Source: Lachnoclostridium sp. UBA3320
GTDB taxonomy: Bacteria; Bacillota; Clostridia; Lachnospirales; Lachnospiraceae
Direction of reading: 5' to 3'
Length of the DNA: 54,930 bases
Assembly (NCBI GenBank): GCA_002361175.1
Contig: DESG01000016.1
Coordinates: 24,605-79,534, forward strand
Under the pieces are notes generated by a model, which worked only from the letters and a program-made list of their open reading frames with translations, was not told where the DNA came from and ran no database searches. Of the stretch, positions 33,527 to 42,705 are shown in pieces. The first letter of the stretch is position 1. Each line of letters begins with the position of its first letter. A program made the position numbers and the translations under genes.

Positions 33527-33550
33527 CCGGATACCTTTATTTACATCCGG
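33527..33550 (+). other. Small hairpin just before the fliM ribosome-binding site
   Basis: CCGGAT (33527-33532) pairs with ATCCGG (33545-33550) around a 12-nt loop, ending 4 nt before GAGGTG. It is short, and its effect on fliM translation is unknown. Confidence 0.3.
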
Positions 33551-33566
33551 GTGTGAGGTGAAAATA

Positions 33567-34547
33567 ATGGGAGATACCTTATCTCAGGAAGAGATAGACA
33601 AACTACTTAATGCTTTAAGTACTGGTGAGCTTGATGCTGACCAGCTCAATGAAAATTCTGAAAAGAGTGTTAAAGATTATAACTTTGCCAGACCTTCCAA
33701 GTTCTCTAAAGACCATTTAAGAACCTTGGAGATTATATTTGAGAATTATGGGCGTCTATTATCTACTAATCTTCCTGCATATCTGCGTAAGAACATACAG
33801 GTGGAGGTACTTAATGCTGAGGCTAATACTTATTCAGAGTTTTCCAATGCGCTGTCTAATCCGGTTCTGTTAGGTGTTGTTAATTTTGCTCCATTGGAAG
33901 GCAATATAATACTTGAACTTGCTACAAATCTTGGCTTTACTATAGTTGACCGTATGCTTGGCGGCGGTGGCGCACCACTTGCAAAGAACAGGGAATTTAC
34001 AGAAATTGAGCTTATTATATTGGAGAAAATATTTGATGTCTGCACAAACTTGATGGTTGACCCATGGGATAGTGTTGTAGCGATTGAACCAAGACTTGAG
34101 CGCATTGAAACAAATTCACAGTTTGCACAGTTTATATCACCAAGTGAAATGACGGCGATTGTAACACTCAGTATTAAAATTGGCAACGTGGAAGGGCTTA
34201 TGAATATATGCATACCATATTCATGTGTGGAACCAGTTATTGACAAATTGAATACAAAGTACTGGTATTCAAGTATGAAACAGCATGATGTGGGTGCATA
34301 TAGTGACGATATTGAAACTGTAATTGCAAAAGCAAAGATTCCTATAAGGGCAATGCTTGGAAGAAGTTCTATTTCTGTAAATGACTTTATAAATATTCAA
34401 ATTGGTGATATTATAAAACTAAATACAAAAGTGGAAGATGAACTTGATGTTTATGTAGGCAGCATCAGGAAATTTACCGCATTACCGGGTGCAACAATGG
34501 ATTCATATGCTGTCCGGGTGACATCAATTATAAGGGAGGAGCAATAA
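33567..34547 (+). CDS. fliM: Flagellar motor switch protein FliM
   Basis: FliM is the C-ring switch protein that binds phosphorylated CheY. The start is set at ATG 33567, 6 nt after GAGGTG, because that GTG is part of the ribosome-binding site. The 326-aa protein begins with the CheY-binding segment LSQEEIDKLLNAL. The middle domain contains ARPSKFSKDHLRTLEIIFENYGR and DRMLGGGG. The C-terminal SpoA domain ends in ...VYVGSIRKFTALPGATMDSYAVRVT. Confidence 0.96.
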   Translation: MGDTLSQEEIDKLLNALSTGELDADQLNENSEKSVKDYNFARPSKFSKDHLRTLEIIFENYGRLLSTNLPAYLRKNIQVEVLNAEANTYSEFSNALSNPVLLGVVNFAPLEGNIILELATNLGFTIVDRMLGGGGAPLAKNREFTEIELIILEKIFDVCTNLMVDPWDSVVAIEPRLERIETNSQFAQFISPSEMTAIVTLSIKIGNVEGLMNICIPYSCVEPVIDKLNTKYWYSSMKQHDVGAYSDDIETVIAKAKIPIRAMLGRSSISVNDFINIQIGDIIKLNTKVEDELDVYVGSIRKFTALPGATMDSYAVRVTSIIREEQ

Positions 34548-34551
34548 AGCT

Positions 34552-35790
34552 ATGAGTGAAATGTTAACACAGGAAGAAATTGATGCATTGACAAGAGGTG
34601 CTTCATTAGATTCTTCTGATAGTGCACCTGCTGCATCAAATAGCGAGGAACTGCTCACAGATGCAGAGATAGATGCTGTTGGTGAAATTGCCAATATTAA
34701 TATGGGTACTGCTGCTACAACATTATCTACTCTTTTAAATAATAAAGTTACTATTACTACGCCAAGAGTTTCATATGTAACAGTAGATGAATTATCAGAA
34801 CAGTATGACAGACCATGTGTATTTATACACATTTCTTATATAGAAGGAATAGATGGTAATAATATCCTTATACTTAAAGAGCAAGATGTTAAGATTATTA
34901 CTGATCTTATGATGGGAGGCGATGGCAGTAATACAGAGTCAGAACTGTCTGAACTCCATTTAAGTGCTATTAGTGAAGCTATGAACCAGATGATGGGTTC
35001 AGCAGCGACTTCTCTTTCTTCAATGCTTGAAAGAAAAGTAGATATCAGCCCACCATCAGCAAGCCTTGTAGATTTAAATGATACCATTGATAATGATATT
35101 ATTGCAAGCTTCCTTGAAAGCAAGATAGTACAAGTTGCATTTGATATGAAAATCGGTGATCTGATAGATAGCCAAATTATGCAGCTTTATCCAGTAGAGT
35201 TTGCAAAAGAACTTTTCAATAAGTTTATGAGCAATACTATGGAAACTGCTACTCAGGCGCCAGAACCTACTAAAGCACCAGAACCAGCTCCACAGCCTGA
35301 ACCAGTTCCACAACCTACGCAGCAGCCTATGCCTGATACTTCTATGCAAGGTCAGCCATATATGCAGCAACAGCAGCCTATGCCTGATGCTTCTATGATG
35401 CAAGGTCAACCATATATGCAGCAGCAGCCGTATATGGGTCAGCCAATGCAGCAGCAACCATATATGCAGCAGCCATATATGATGCCAGTACAGAATGTAA
35501 ATGTACAGCCTGCGCAGTTCCAGCCATTTAATGCTGGTGTAAGTCCAATGATGCAGCAGGAGAACATAGACTTGATTATGGATGTTCCTCTTGAAGTTAC
35601 AGTAGAGCTTGGACGTACTAATAAATCAATTAAGGAAATACTGGATTTTGCACCAGGTACAATTATAGAGTTAAACAAACTTGCAGGCGAACCTGTAGAC
35701 GTTCTTGTAAATGGCAAGTTTGTTGCCAAAGGTGAGGTAGTTGTTATTGAAGAGAATTTTGGCATAAGATTAACAGAGATAACGAAGTAA
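34552..35790 (+). CDS. fliY: Flagellar motor switch phosphatase FliY (CheC-FliN fusion)
   Basis: FliY is a C-ring protein that also dephosphorylates CheY. The 412-aa protein has an N-terminal CheY-binding-type peptide (MLTQEEIDALTRG). A CheC-like phosphatase domain follows with both active centres intact: EIANINMGTAATTL and EAMNQMMGSAATSL, each Glu and Asn three apart. Next comes a Pro/Gln/Met-rich linker with YMQQ repeats (about 230-330). The C-terminal FliN/SpoA domain starts at DVPLEVTVELGRTNKSIKEIL. It starts 4 nt after fliM. Confidence 0.95.
   Translation: MSEMLTQEEIDALTRGASLDSSDSAPAASNSEELLTDAEIDAVGEIANINMGTAATTLSTLLNNKVTITTPRVSYVTVDELSEQYDRPCVFIHISYIEGIDGNNILILKEQDVKIITDLMMGGDGSNTESELSELHLSAISEAMNQMMGSAATSLSSMLERKVDISPPSASLVDLNDTIDNDIIASFLESKIVQVAFDMKIGDLIDSQIMQLYPVEFAKELFNKFMSNTMETATQAPEPTKAPEPAPQPEPVPQPTQQPMPDTSMQGQPYMQQQQPMPDASMMQGQPYMQQQPYMGQPMQQQPYMQQPYMMPVQNVNVQPAQFQPFNAGVSPMMQQENIDLIMDVPLEVTVELGRTNKSIKEILDFAPGTIIELNKLAGEPVDVLVNGKFVAKGEVVVIEENFGIRLTEITK
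35326..35427 (+). repeat. 51-bp tandem duplication in the fliY linker
   Basis: Two 51-bp units (35326-35376, 35377-35427) encode PMPDTSMQGQPYMQQQQ and PMPDASMMQGQPYMQQQ. Further YMQQ-type fragments continue to about 35480. The repeat lengthens the disordered link between the phosphatase and FliN domains and keeps frame. Confidence 0.8.
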
Positions 35791-35818
35791 ATAAGCAAAA
35801 ATGTCGGAGGTGTAGATT

Positions 35819-36208
35819 ATGAGAGTTTTAATAACTGAATTTTCTGCAATTACCGACATTTTTAGGTTTATTGCACTGTTTATCGCTTTTATAATAATTC
35901 TTGTTCTAGCATTTTATTTTACAAAGTGGTATGCCAATTCTGGTCTTATCAAAAAAGGATATGGCAATATTAAGATAGTTGAGTCATACCAGCTTGCCCC
36001 AGGTAAAATTATCTATATAGTAAAAATTGGAAAGAAATTTGTTTCAATTATGACATCAAAAGATAATATAGTTAAGCTTACAGAACTTTCGGAAGAGGAT
36101 ATAGAAATTACAGAAATAAAACCTGTTAATGCATCATTTAAAGATGTTATGGGGCAAATGATAAAAAACAGTAAAATGAAAGATGGTCAAAAAAAAGATG
36201 AAGGATAA
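35819..36208 (+). CDS. fliO: Flagellar biosynthesis protein FliO
   Basis: FliO assists assembly of the FliP ring in the export gate. The 129-aa protein has one membrane segment (about 14-34) followed by the conserved SpoA-like pattern KIVESYQLAPGKIIYIVKIGKKFVSIMTSKDNIVKLTEL. The position between fliY and fliP supports the call. In B. subtilis cheY lies between fliY and this gene; here it is absent. The 3' end overlaps fliP. Confidence 0.9.
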   Translation: MRVLITEFSAITDIFRFIALFIAFIIILVLAFYFTKWYANSGLIKKGYGNIKIVESYQLAPGKIIYIVKIGKKFVSIMTSKDNIVKLTELSEEDIEITEIKPVNASFKDVMGQMIKNSKMKDGQKKDEG

Positions 36209-37094
36209 TAAATATATAGTTAATGAAAAGCAGAATACAGATATCACAGTATCTGCCAAGAAGAAACGCCTACATAATAAGTCCGTATTAAATATACTTA
36301 TTATGTTGTGTGCTTGTTTTGTTATAGTTAGTGTTAGAACTCCTGCGTATGTATATGCTACAGGTGTTGATAGAACTACACAAAATGAGATTGATGCTCA
36401 GGCTGATGTTGATGACAATACACTTGACTTAAATATTTCATCAAATGCAGGAAGCACTAATCTTGAAGCTACACTACAGATACTTATTATGCTTACCATA
36501 TTGTCGCTTGCACCGTCAATACTTATAATGGTAACATCATTTACACGCATTATAGTCGTATTACATTTTATAAGGACTGCGCTTGCTACACAGACATCAC
36601 CTCCTAATCAGGTGCTTGTAGGTCTTGCGCTTTTTATTACGCTTGCCATTATGACTCCTGTATTTAATGAAGTTAATACTAATGCTGTACAGCCTTTTAT
36701 GTCTGGTGAGATAAAACAGGAACAGGCATTTGAAGCTGGCACTAAACCTTTGAAACAATTTATGTTAAAGCAGACAAGAGATAAAGACTTGCAGCTTTTT
36801 ATAGATATTAATGGGACTGATACAGATGAGGTATCATCTTATGAAGACCTTCCAATTACTGTTATCATACCTGCGTTTATAATAAGTGAACTTCGTACTG
36901 CTTTTATTATTGGCTTTGTGTTATACCTGCCTTTTATTGTAGTAGATATGGTTGTGGCGTCAACACTTATGTCAATGGGTATGATGATGCTGCCGCCTAC
37001 TACAATTTCAATGCCATTTAAAATACTTCTTTTTATAATGGCAGATGGATGGAATCTTATTATAGGGCAGCTTGTTGATTCATTTATTAAGTAA
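36183..37094 (+). CDS. fliP: Flagellar export gate protein FliP
   Basis: FliP forms the core of the export gate. The protein has an N-terminal region with a signal-peptide-like segment (about 35-55, LNILIMLCACFVIVSVRTPAYVYA) and a polar stretch. The conserved core follows: LIMLTILSLAPSILIMVTSFTRIIVVLHFIR, LFITLAIMTPVFNEVN and MGMMMLPPTTISMPFKILLF. ATG 36183 and ATG 36198 are both possible starts and neither has a strong ribosome-binding site; the overlap with fliO suggests coupling. Confidence 0.95.
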   Translation: MVKKKMKDNKYIVNEKQNTDITVSAKKKRLHNKSVLNILIMLCACFVIVSVRTPAYVYATGVDRTTQNEIDAQADVDDNTLDLNISSNAGSTNLEATLQILIMLTILSLAPSILIMVTSFTRIIVVLHFIRTALATQTSPPNQVLVGLALFITLAIMTPVFNEVNTNAVQPFMSGEIKQEQAFEAGTKPLKQFMLKQTRDKDLQLFIDINGTDTDEVSSYEDLPITVIIPAFIISELRTAFIIGFVLYLPFIVVDMVVASTLMSMGMMMLPPTTISMPFKILLFIMADGWNLIIGQLVDSFIK

Positions 37095-37120
37095 GTAAAT
37101 TATAGAAAGGGGAAAGTAAT

Positions 37121-37390
37121 ATGTCAGAAGGAGTTGTAATTGATATAGCAAGACAGGTTGTGTGGGTAATACTAAAAACTGCTGCGCCGCTTTTACTTGT
37201 ATCTCTTGTAATAGGTCTTATTATAAGTATATTTCAGACGATTACATCCATACAAGAGCAGACACTTACATTTATACCTAAGTTTTTATCCATTATGCTT
37301 ATAATTGTACTGTGTGGAGGATGGATGCTTAATAATATGTCAGGTCTTTTTGAAACTCTTGTAGCAAATATACCAGATTACATAAGGTAG
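37121..37390 (+). CDS. fliQ: Flagellar export gate protein FliQ
   Basis: The 89-aa FliQ has two membrane hairpins and the family motif AAPLLLVSLVIGLIISIFQTITSIQEQTLTFIPK. It follows fliP after 26 nt with AAAGGGGAAAG as ribosome-binding site, in the standard fliP-fliQ-fliR order. Confidence 0.97.
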   Translation: MSEGVVIDIARQVVWVILKTAAPLLLVSLVIGLIISIFQTITSIQEQTLTFIPKFLSIMLIIVLCGGWMLNNMSGLFETLVANIPDYIR

Positions 37391-37401
37391 AGGTGAAATA
37401 A

Positions 37402-38178
37402 TTGACTTTAAATTTTACTTTAAAAAACCTTGAATATACACTGCTTGTATTTGTAAGAGTTGCTTCAATAGTTTCCGTTGCGCCTTTTTTTGGAAATACT
37501 TCTATTCCTGCAAAGGTTAAGGCAGCACTTTCACTTTTCCTTTCTATTATTATGATGAATGTAGTGGATTATACCAGCGTTTCATATGAAGGTTCGCTTG
37601 GATATACTGCTGTTGTGATGAAAGAGGCAATTACAGGACTTGTTATAGGTATTGGTTCTGGTTTTTGTCTGTATATACTTAATTACTCAGGACATTTTAT
37701 AGATATGGAGCTTGGTCTTTCAATGGCTATGCAGCTAGACCCCTCCTCCAATATACAGTCAACTATAACAGCGAATTTCCTTTCATATCTTTTTATGGTT
37801 TTATTCCTTGTGTCAGATATGCACTACTTTATTATTGATGCACTTGTACAGTCGTATAAGCGTATACCAATAGGCGGTGCAAAAATAGATGGCGGACTTT
37901 ATGAAGTTATTTTAAAATATGTCTCAGACTATTTTGTAATAGCGATAAGGATAGCACTTCCGATATTTTGTTGTGTATTTATAATAAATGTAGTACTTGG
38001 TATACTTGCAAAGGTTGCACCACAGATGAATATGTTTGTTATTGGTATACAACTTAAACTTTTTGTAGGACTGTTTATACTGTTTATGATTATGGGAATG
38101 CTTCCAGGAATAGTAGATTTTATATTTCAAGAAATGAGAGAAATTACTGGAATGTTTATGAAAGCATTAAGTCCATAA
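37402..38178 (+). CDS. fliR: Flagellar export gate protein FliR
   Basis: FliR completes the FliPQR gate. The 258-aa multi-spanning protein shows RVASIVSVAPFFGNTSIPAKVKAALSLFLS near the start and AITGLVIGIGSGFCLYILNYSGHFIDMELGLSMA in the middle, and ends with the helical MRE segment. Translation starts at a TTG (37402) behind AGAGGTG. Confidence 0.95.
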   Translation: MTLNFTLKNLEYTLLVFVRVASIVSVAPFFGNTSIPAKVKAALSLFLSIIMMNVVDYTSVSYEGSLGYTAVVMKEAITGLVIGIGSGFCLYILNYSGHFIDMELGLSMAMQLDPSSNIQSTITANFLSYLFMVLFLVSDMHYFIIDALVQSYKRIPIGGAKIDGGLYEVILKYVSDYFVIAIRIALPIFCCVFIINVVLGILAKVAPQMNMFVIGIQLKLFVGLFILFMIMGMLPGIVDFIFQEMREITGMFMKALSP

Positions 38179-38238
38179 ACTGATGCTATGGATTGATATT
38201 TTCGTTTAAATAGGTTATTATATTATAAGGTGGAATTT

Positions 38239-39366
38239 ATGTTGGCAGATTGGAATATTAAATATTCATTTGCATATGATTTACAGCTTTTTGCAAAAGA
38301 TGGAGAGGGCGGAGAAAAGACTGAAGAACCTACTGCTAAGAAGCTTAACGATGCCAGAAGTAAAGGACAGGCAGCTAAGAGCAGAGAGATTACTACTGCT
38401 ACATCGCTATTTGTATTTTTTATAGCAATTAAGCTATTTGTTGGTTTTGTAGGAAATCAATTTTTAGAAGCTTATCACTATTTGTATACAAGCATTACAA
38501 AGTGTACTGACAATGAGTTTACGCTTCAATTTGCGTGTTCACTGCTTGGCAGTGTTATACAGATTGTAGTAATTACTGCTATTCCATTTCTTGTATTTTC
38601 TTTTATAACTGTATTTGTAGCAGAGCTTGCACAGGTAAAATGGAAAATTTCATATGAACCGCTAAAGCCTAAGTTTAATAAATTTAATCCAGTAAGCGGT
38701 GTTAAAAGACTTTTTTCAAAAGATAAGATTGTGGATTTACTTATTTCTGTATTTAAAATAGCAATACTTATATTTATTGTGTATGACTTTTTAAAAGATA
38801 AGTGGGCTATGGTGCTAAATATGTATTCATATACGTTATTTCAGGCTATAGAGCTTATAGGAAATACTGTTATTGATATAGGCATAAGAATATCCGTATT
38901 TTTCTTAATTATAGCGGCCATAGACTGGCGATACCGCAAGTGGAAATTCCACGAAGATATGAAAATGACTAAACAGGAAGTAAAAGATGAATATAAGAAC
39001 GCAGAAGGCGACCCTCAGATAAAGAGACAACAAAGAGCTCGTATGCAGCAGGCATCGCAGAGGCGTATGATGAATGCATTGCCACAAGCAGATGTAGTAA
39101 TTACTAACCCTACACATTTAGCAGTTGCGCTGCTTTATGATAAAACGAAATACGAAGCCCCAATAGTTATTGCAAAAGGGGCGGATTTTTTAGCAGCAAA
39201 GATTAAAGATGTTGCCAAAGAAAATAATATAGAGATAGTTGAAAACAAACCATTAGCGAGAATGCTTTACCACAATGTTGATATAGGTGCACAGATACCT
39301 CCTGAACTTTATCAGATGGTTGCAGAAATTCTTGCTTATGTTTATGGTATAAAAGGTAAATTGTAA
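38239..39366 (+). CDS. flhB: Flagellar export switch protein FlhB
   Basis: FlhB controls the switch of export substrate from hook to filament. The start is set at ATG 38239, 5 nt after AAGGTGG; the GTG at 38230 lies inside that ribosome-binding site. The 375-aa protein has TEEPTAKKLNDARSKGQ near the N-terminus, four membrane segments and the autocleavage motif NPTH (residues 290-293) in ADVVITNPTHLAVAL. All parts needed for self-cleavage are present. Confidence 0.96.
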   Translation: MLADWNIKYSFAYDLQLFAKDGEGGEKTEEPTAKKLNDARSKGQAAKSREITTATSLFVFFIAIKLFVGFVGNQFLEAYHYLYTSITKCTDNEFTLQFACSLLGSVIQIVVITAIPFLVFSFITVFVAELAQVKWKISYEPLKPKFNKFNPVSGVKRLFSKDKIVDLLISVFKIAILIFIVYDFLKDKWAMVLNMYSYTLFQAIELIGNTVIDIGIRISVFFLIIAAIDWRYRKWKFHEDMKMTKQEVKDEYKNAEGDPQIKRQQRARMQQASQRRMMNALPQADVVITNPTHLAVALLYDKTKYEAPIVIAKGADFLAAKIKDVAKENNIEIVENKPLARMLYHNVDIGAQIPPELYQMVAEILAYVYGIKGKL

Positions 39367-39391
39367 CTAAGAAGAAAGGTATGGTCGTTAT

Positions 39392-41422
39392 ATGAAAAGA
39401 CAAGATTTATTTCTTGGATTATATATATTGATACCAGTAGTATTTCTTATTGTACCGATTCCAACCCTGCTACTGGACATATTAATATTGCTTAACATAA
39501 GCATTGCAATGATTATATTATTTAATGCACTTTTTTCAACGGAAGCTATAAATATGTCTTCTTTTCCAACCTTGCTGCTTTTGACAACACTTTTTCGTAT
39601 GTCACTTAACGTAGGCTCTACAAGAAATATTCTACTTACAGGGTATGCGGGCAATGTAGTAGAAACTTTCGGGCAGTTTGTGGGCGGCGGCAATCTGGTA
39701 GTTGGTATAATTGTATTTATGATTCTGGTAATTATACAGTTTATTGTAATAAATAAAGGTTCAGAGCGTGTATCTGAGGTTACTGCAAGATTTACGCTTG
39801 ACGCTATGCCAGGTAAACAGATGGCTATAGACGCTGACTTAAATACAGGTGCAATCAATGATGAACAGGCAAGAGAGAGACGTGACAAGATACAAGCTGA
39901 ATCTGCTTTCTTCGGTGCTATGGACGGTGCTACAAAATATGTAAAGGGAGATGCTACAGCAGGTCTTCTTATAACTGCTATAAACTTTATAGGAGGTCTT
40001 GCACTTGGCGTTATTATGCAAGGTCTTGAAATTATGGATGCCGTGTCAAAGTATACAATACTTACGATAGGTGATGGTCTTGTAAGCCAGATACCTTCAC
40101 TTCTTATATCGCTTTCAACAGGTATACTTGTAACTAAAGCATCAAAGAGTGCTGATATTGGAAATGTCCTTATAAAAGAGCTTTTCTCAATTCCTAAAGT
40201 ACTTTACATAGTTGGTGGTGCGATGGCATTTCTTGGAATTGCTACCCCGCTGTCAACATTTCTTTGTCTTATTTATGCAGTATTATTTATAGCAGCAGGA
40301 AGAGCTATCGAATCTGCTATTGAAGAAAGCGAAATTGAAGAAGAGGTCGAAGAAGAAGAGTCTGCTGAAGAAATACGCCGCCCAGAAAATGTCGTATCAC
40401 TGTTACAGGTTGACCCTATTGAGCTTGAGTTTGGATATGGTATTATTCCACTTGCAGATGTAAATCAAGGCGGTGACCTTTTAGATAGGGTGGTTATGAT
40501 TAGACGACAGATAGCACTGGAGCTTGGGTGTGTAGTTCCAATGATACGTTTAAGAGATAATATACAGCTTAACCCGAATCAGTACCTTATCAAAATAAAA
40601 GGTGTGCCTATAAGTGAAGGCGAAATTTTATTTGACCACTATATGGCTATGAATCCAGGATATGTAGAGGAAGAGATTACAGGAATACCTACATTTGAAC
40701 CTTCATTCCACCTTCCAGCTATATGGATTACAGAGTCACAGAGAGAGAGAGCAGAATCACTTGGTTACACAGTTGTTGACCCTCCATCAATTATTGCAAC
40801 ACATCTTACTGAGGTCGTGAGAAATAATATTGACAGTCTTCTTACAAGGCAAGATGTACAAAATCTTATCAATAACGTACAGGAGGCCAATACAACGCTT
40901 ATATCAGAGCTTGTGCCTAAGCTTTTAACTGTTGGAGAGATACAGAAAGTGCTGCAAAACCTTTTAAGAGAAGGTATTTCAATAAGAGACCTTATTACAA
41001 TATTTGAAACATTGGCGGACAATGCCACAACTACAAGAGATACAGATGTGCTTACTGAATATGTACGCCAGAGCTTAAAGCGTGCAATATCCAATAAGTA
41101 TTTTCCTTCTAATGAAATGACAAGTGTAGTTACACTTGACCCTAAGATTGAGCAGGAAATAATGGGGTCTGTTAAACAGACAGAGCAGGGAGCATATATA
41201 AACCTTGCACCAGAAAAAGTGCAGGATATACTAAATTCAGTAAAGGACGAGGTAGACAAGATGGAAGAGCTGGGCAAAAATCCAATTATTGTAACTTCAC
41301 CAATTGTACGTATGTACTTTAAAAAGATTACTTCTGAACAGTTCAGGGATTTAACTGTTATATCATACAATGAGATAGCCCCTGATGTAGAATTACAGTC
41401 TATAGGGATGGTGACAGTATAG
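39392..41422 (+). CDS. flhA: Flagellar export protein FlhA
   Basis: FlhA is the large export gate subunit that uses the proton motive force and docks chaperone-substrate complexes. The 676-aa protein has eight N-terminal membrane segments (to about residue 310) with the signature FPTLLLLTTLFRMSLNVGSTR and RFTLDAMPGKQMAIDADLNTG, then an acidic linker and the cytoplasmic domain. The stop codon overlaps the flhF GTG by 1 nt. Confidence 0.97.
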   Translation: MKRQDLFLGLYILIPVVFLIVPIPTLLLDILILLNISIAMIILFNALFSTEAINMSSFPTLLLLTTLFRMSLNVGSTRNILLTGYAGNVVETFGQFVGGGNLVVGIIVFMILVIIQFIVINKGSERVSEVTARFTLDAMPGKQMAIDADLNTGAINDEQARERRDKIQAESAFFGAMDGATKYVKGDATAGLLITAINFIGGLALGVIMQGLEIMDAVSKYTILTIGDGLVSQIPSLLISLSTGILVTKASKSADIGNVLIKELFSIPKVLYIVGGAMAFLGIATPLSTFLCLIYAVLFIAAGRAIESAIEESEIEEEVEEEESAEEIRRPENVVSLLQVDPIELEFGYGIIPLADVNQGGDLLDRVVMIRRQIALELGCVVPMIRLRDNIQLNPNQYLIKIKGVPISEGEILFDHYMAMNPGYVEEEITGIPTFEPSFHLPAIWITESQRERAESLGYTVVDPPSIIATHLTEVVRNNIDSLLTRQDVQNLINNVQEANTTLISELVPKLLTVGEIQKVLQNLLREGISIRDLITIFETLADNATTTRDTDVLTEYVRQSLKRAISNKYFPSNEMTSVVTLDPKIEQEIMGSVKQTEQGAYINLAPEKVQDILNSVKDEVDKMEELGKNPIIVTSPIVRMYFKKITSEQFRDLTVISYNEIAPDVELQSIGMVTV

Positions 41423-42705
41423 TGATTATTAAAAAATATATTGGCAAAACAGAAGAGGAAGCTATAGAACTTGCCAAGGCAGACCTTGGTGCAGGCGCAA
41501 CTATTATGAATACAAAAGAGATAACTCCACATGGTGTATTTAAGTTTTTTAGAAAACTTTCATTTGAGGTAACTGCGGCAGTTGATGAGATTCAAAAAAG
41601 TACAGTTACACAAACTAAAAAAGAACCTGAAGAAGATAGTGTGCCAGATTTTAGCAAGCTTCAGCAGGTTTTAAGTGAAAATCAGTTTGCACCAGCACCT
41701 GACTCAAAGGCAGCTCAAAAAGAAGCTGAAAGGGAAAGACTTCTTAAAAGCCGTCAGGTTATTGAAAATGATGACAGAGAAGATAACAGTTTAGATAAGG
41801 AAAGCGACAAAGAAATTGAGAAAAAACTTAGTACTTTGCAAGATTTGCTTGAAAAACAGATAACTTTAAATAGAGAAGAGGAAAAAGAAGAAAAAGAGCA
41901 AGCTATAGATAAGAATCAGGCATATCTTGATTTAATATATAAGCAGCTTGTACAAAATGAAGTTGAAGAAAGTTATGCCAGACAGCTTTTAGACGAGATA
42001 GAAGGAACTCTTGGACACAATACAACTCTTGACAATATACTGGCAGGAATGTACCAAAAAATTGTGTTAAAGATAGGTTCACCGCATCTGATTGACCTTA
42101 AAACAAGGCGCACACGTTATATTTTTTTTATAGGTCCTACAGGTGTAGGTAAGACCACTACTATAGCAAAAATTGCATCTATGATGAAACTTGCTAAAAA
42201 GTCAAAAGTTGCATTAGTAACTTCTGACACTTATAGAATTGCTGCAGTAGAACAGCTTAAAATTTATGCTAATATTCTTGGTATACCACTTTACGTTGTC
42301 TATACGGCAGAAGAAATGAATAAGCTTAAAAGTGAACTTCATGGATATGACCTTGTGCTTGTAGACACTGCTGGTCGCTCACACAATAATAAAGAGCAGA
42401 GAGAAGATTTGTGTAATATATTAAAGACAGTGCCTGAAAAAGATAAAGAGATATTTCTTGTGCTGAGTGCAACAACTAAATATCATGATTTAGTAAGCAT
42501 ATCAAACACATATTCCAATATATGCCAGTACAGCATAATATTTACAAAATTAGATGAGACAGATAAAATAGGAAATATATTTAATATTCATATATTGACA
42601 GGAGCACCACTTTCATATGTTACACAAGGTCAAAACGTTCCAAATGATATAGAAAAAATTGATGCCCAGAAAATTGCAAAACAGCTTCTTGGAGGGAATA
42701 GCTGA
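41422..42705 (+). CDS. flhF: Flagellar assembly GTPase FlhF
   Basis: FlhF is an SRP-type GTPase that helps determine flagellar number and placement. The 427-aa protein has a B domain (MIIKKYIGKTEEEAIELAKA), an acidic variable stretch, the N domain, and the G domain with FFIGPTGVGKTTTIAKIA (Walker A at 238-245), TSDTYRIAAVEQL, LVDTAGRSHNN and TKLDETDKIGN. It is coupled to flhA (1-nt overlap) and to flhG (1-nt overlap). Confidence 0.96.
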   Translation: MIIKKYIGKTEEEAIELAKADLGAGATIMNTKEITPHGVFKFFRKLSFEVTAAVDEIQKSTVTQTKKEPEEDSVPDFSKLQQVLSENQFAPAPDSKAAQKEAERERLLKSRQVIENDDREDNSLDKESDKEIEKKLSTLQDLLEKQITLNREEEKEEKEQAIDKNQAYLDLIYKQLVQNEVEESYARQLLDEIEGTLGHNTTLDNILAGMYQKIVLKIGSPHLIDLKTRRTRYIFFIGPTGVGKTTTIAKIASMMKLAKKSKVALVTSDTYRIAAVEQLKIYANILGIPLYVVYTAEEMNKLKSELHGYDLVLVDTAGRSHNNKEQREDLCNILKTVPEKDKEIFLVLSATTKYHDLVSISNTYSNICQYSIIFTKLDETDKIGNIFNIHILTGAPLSYVTQGQNVPNDIEKIDAQKIAKQLLGGNS

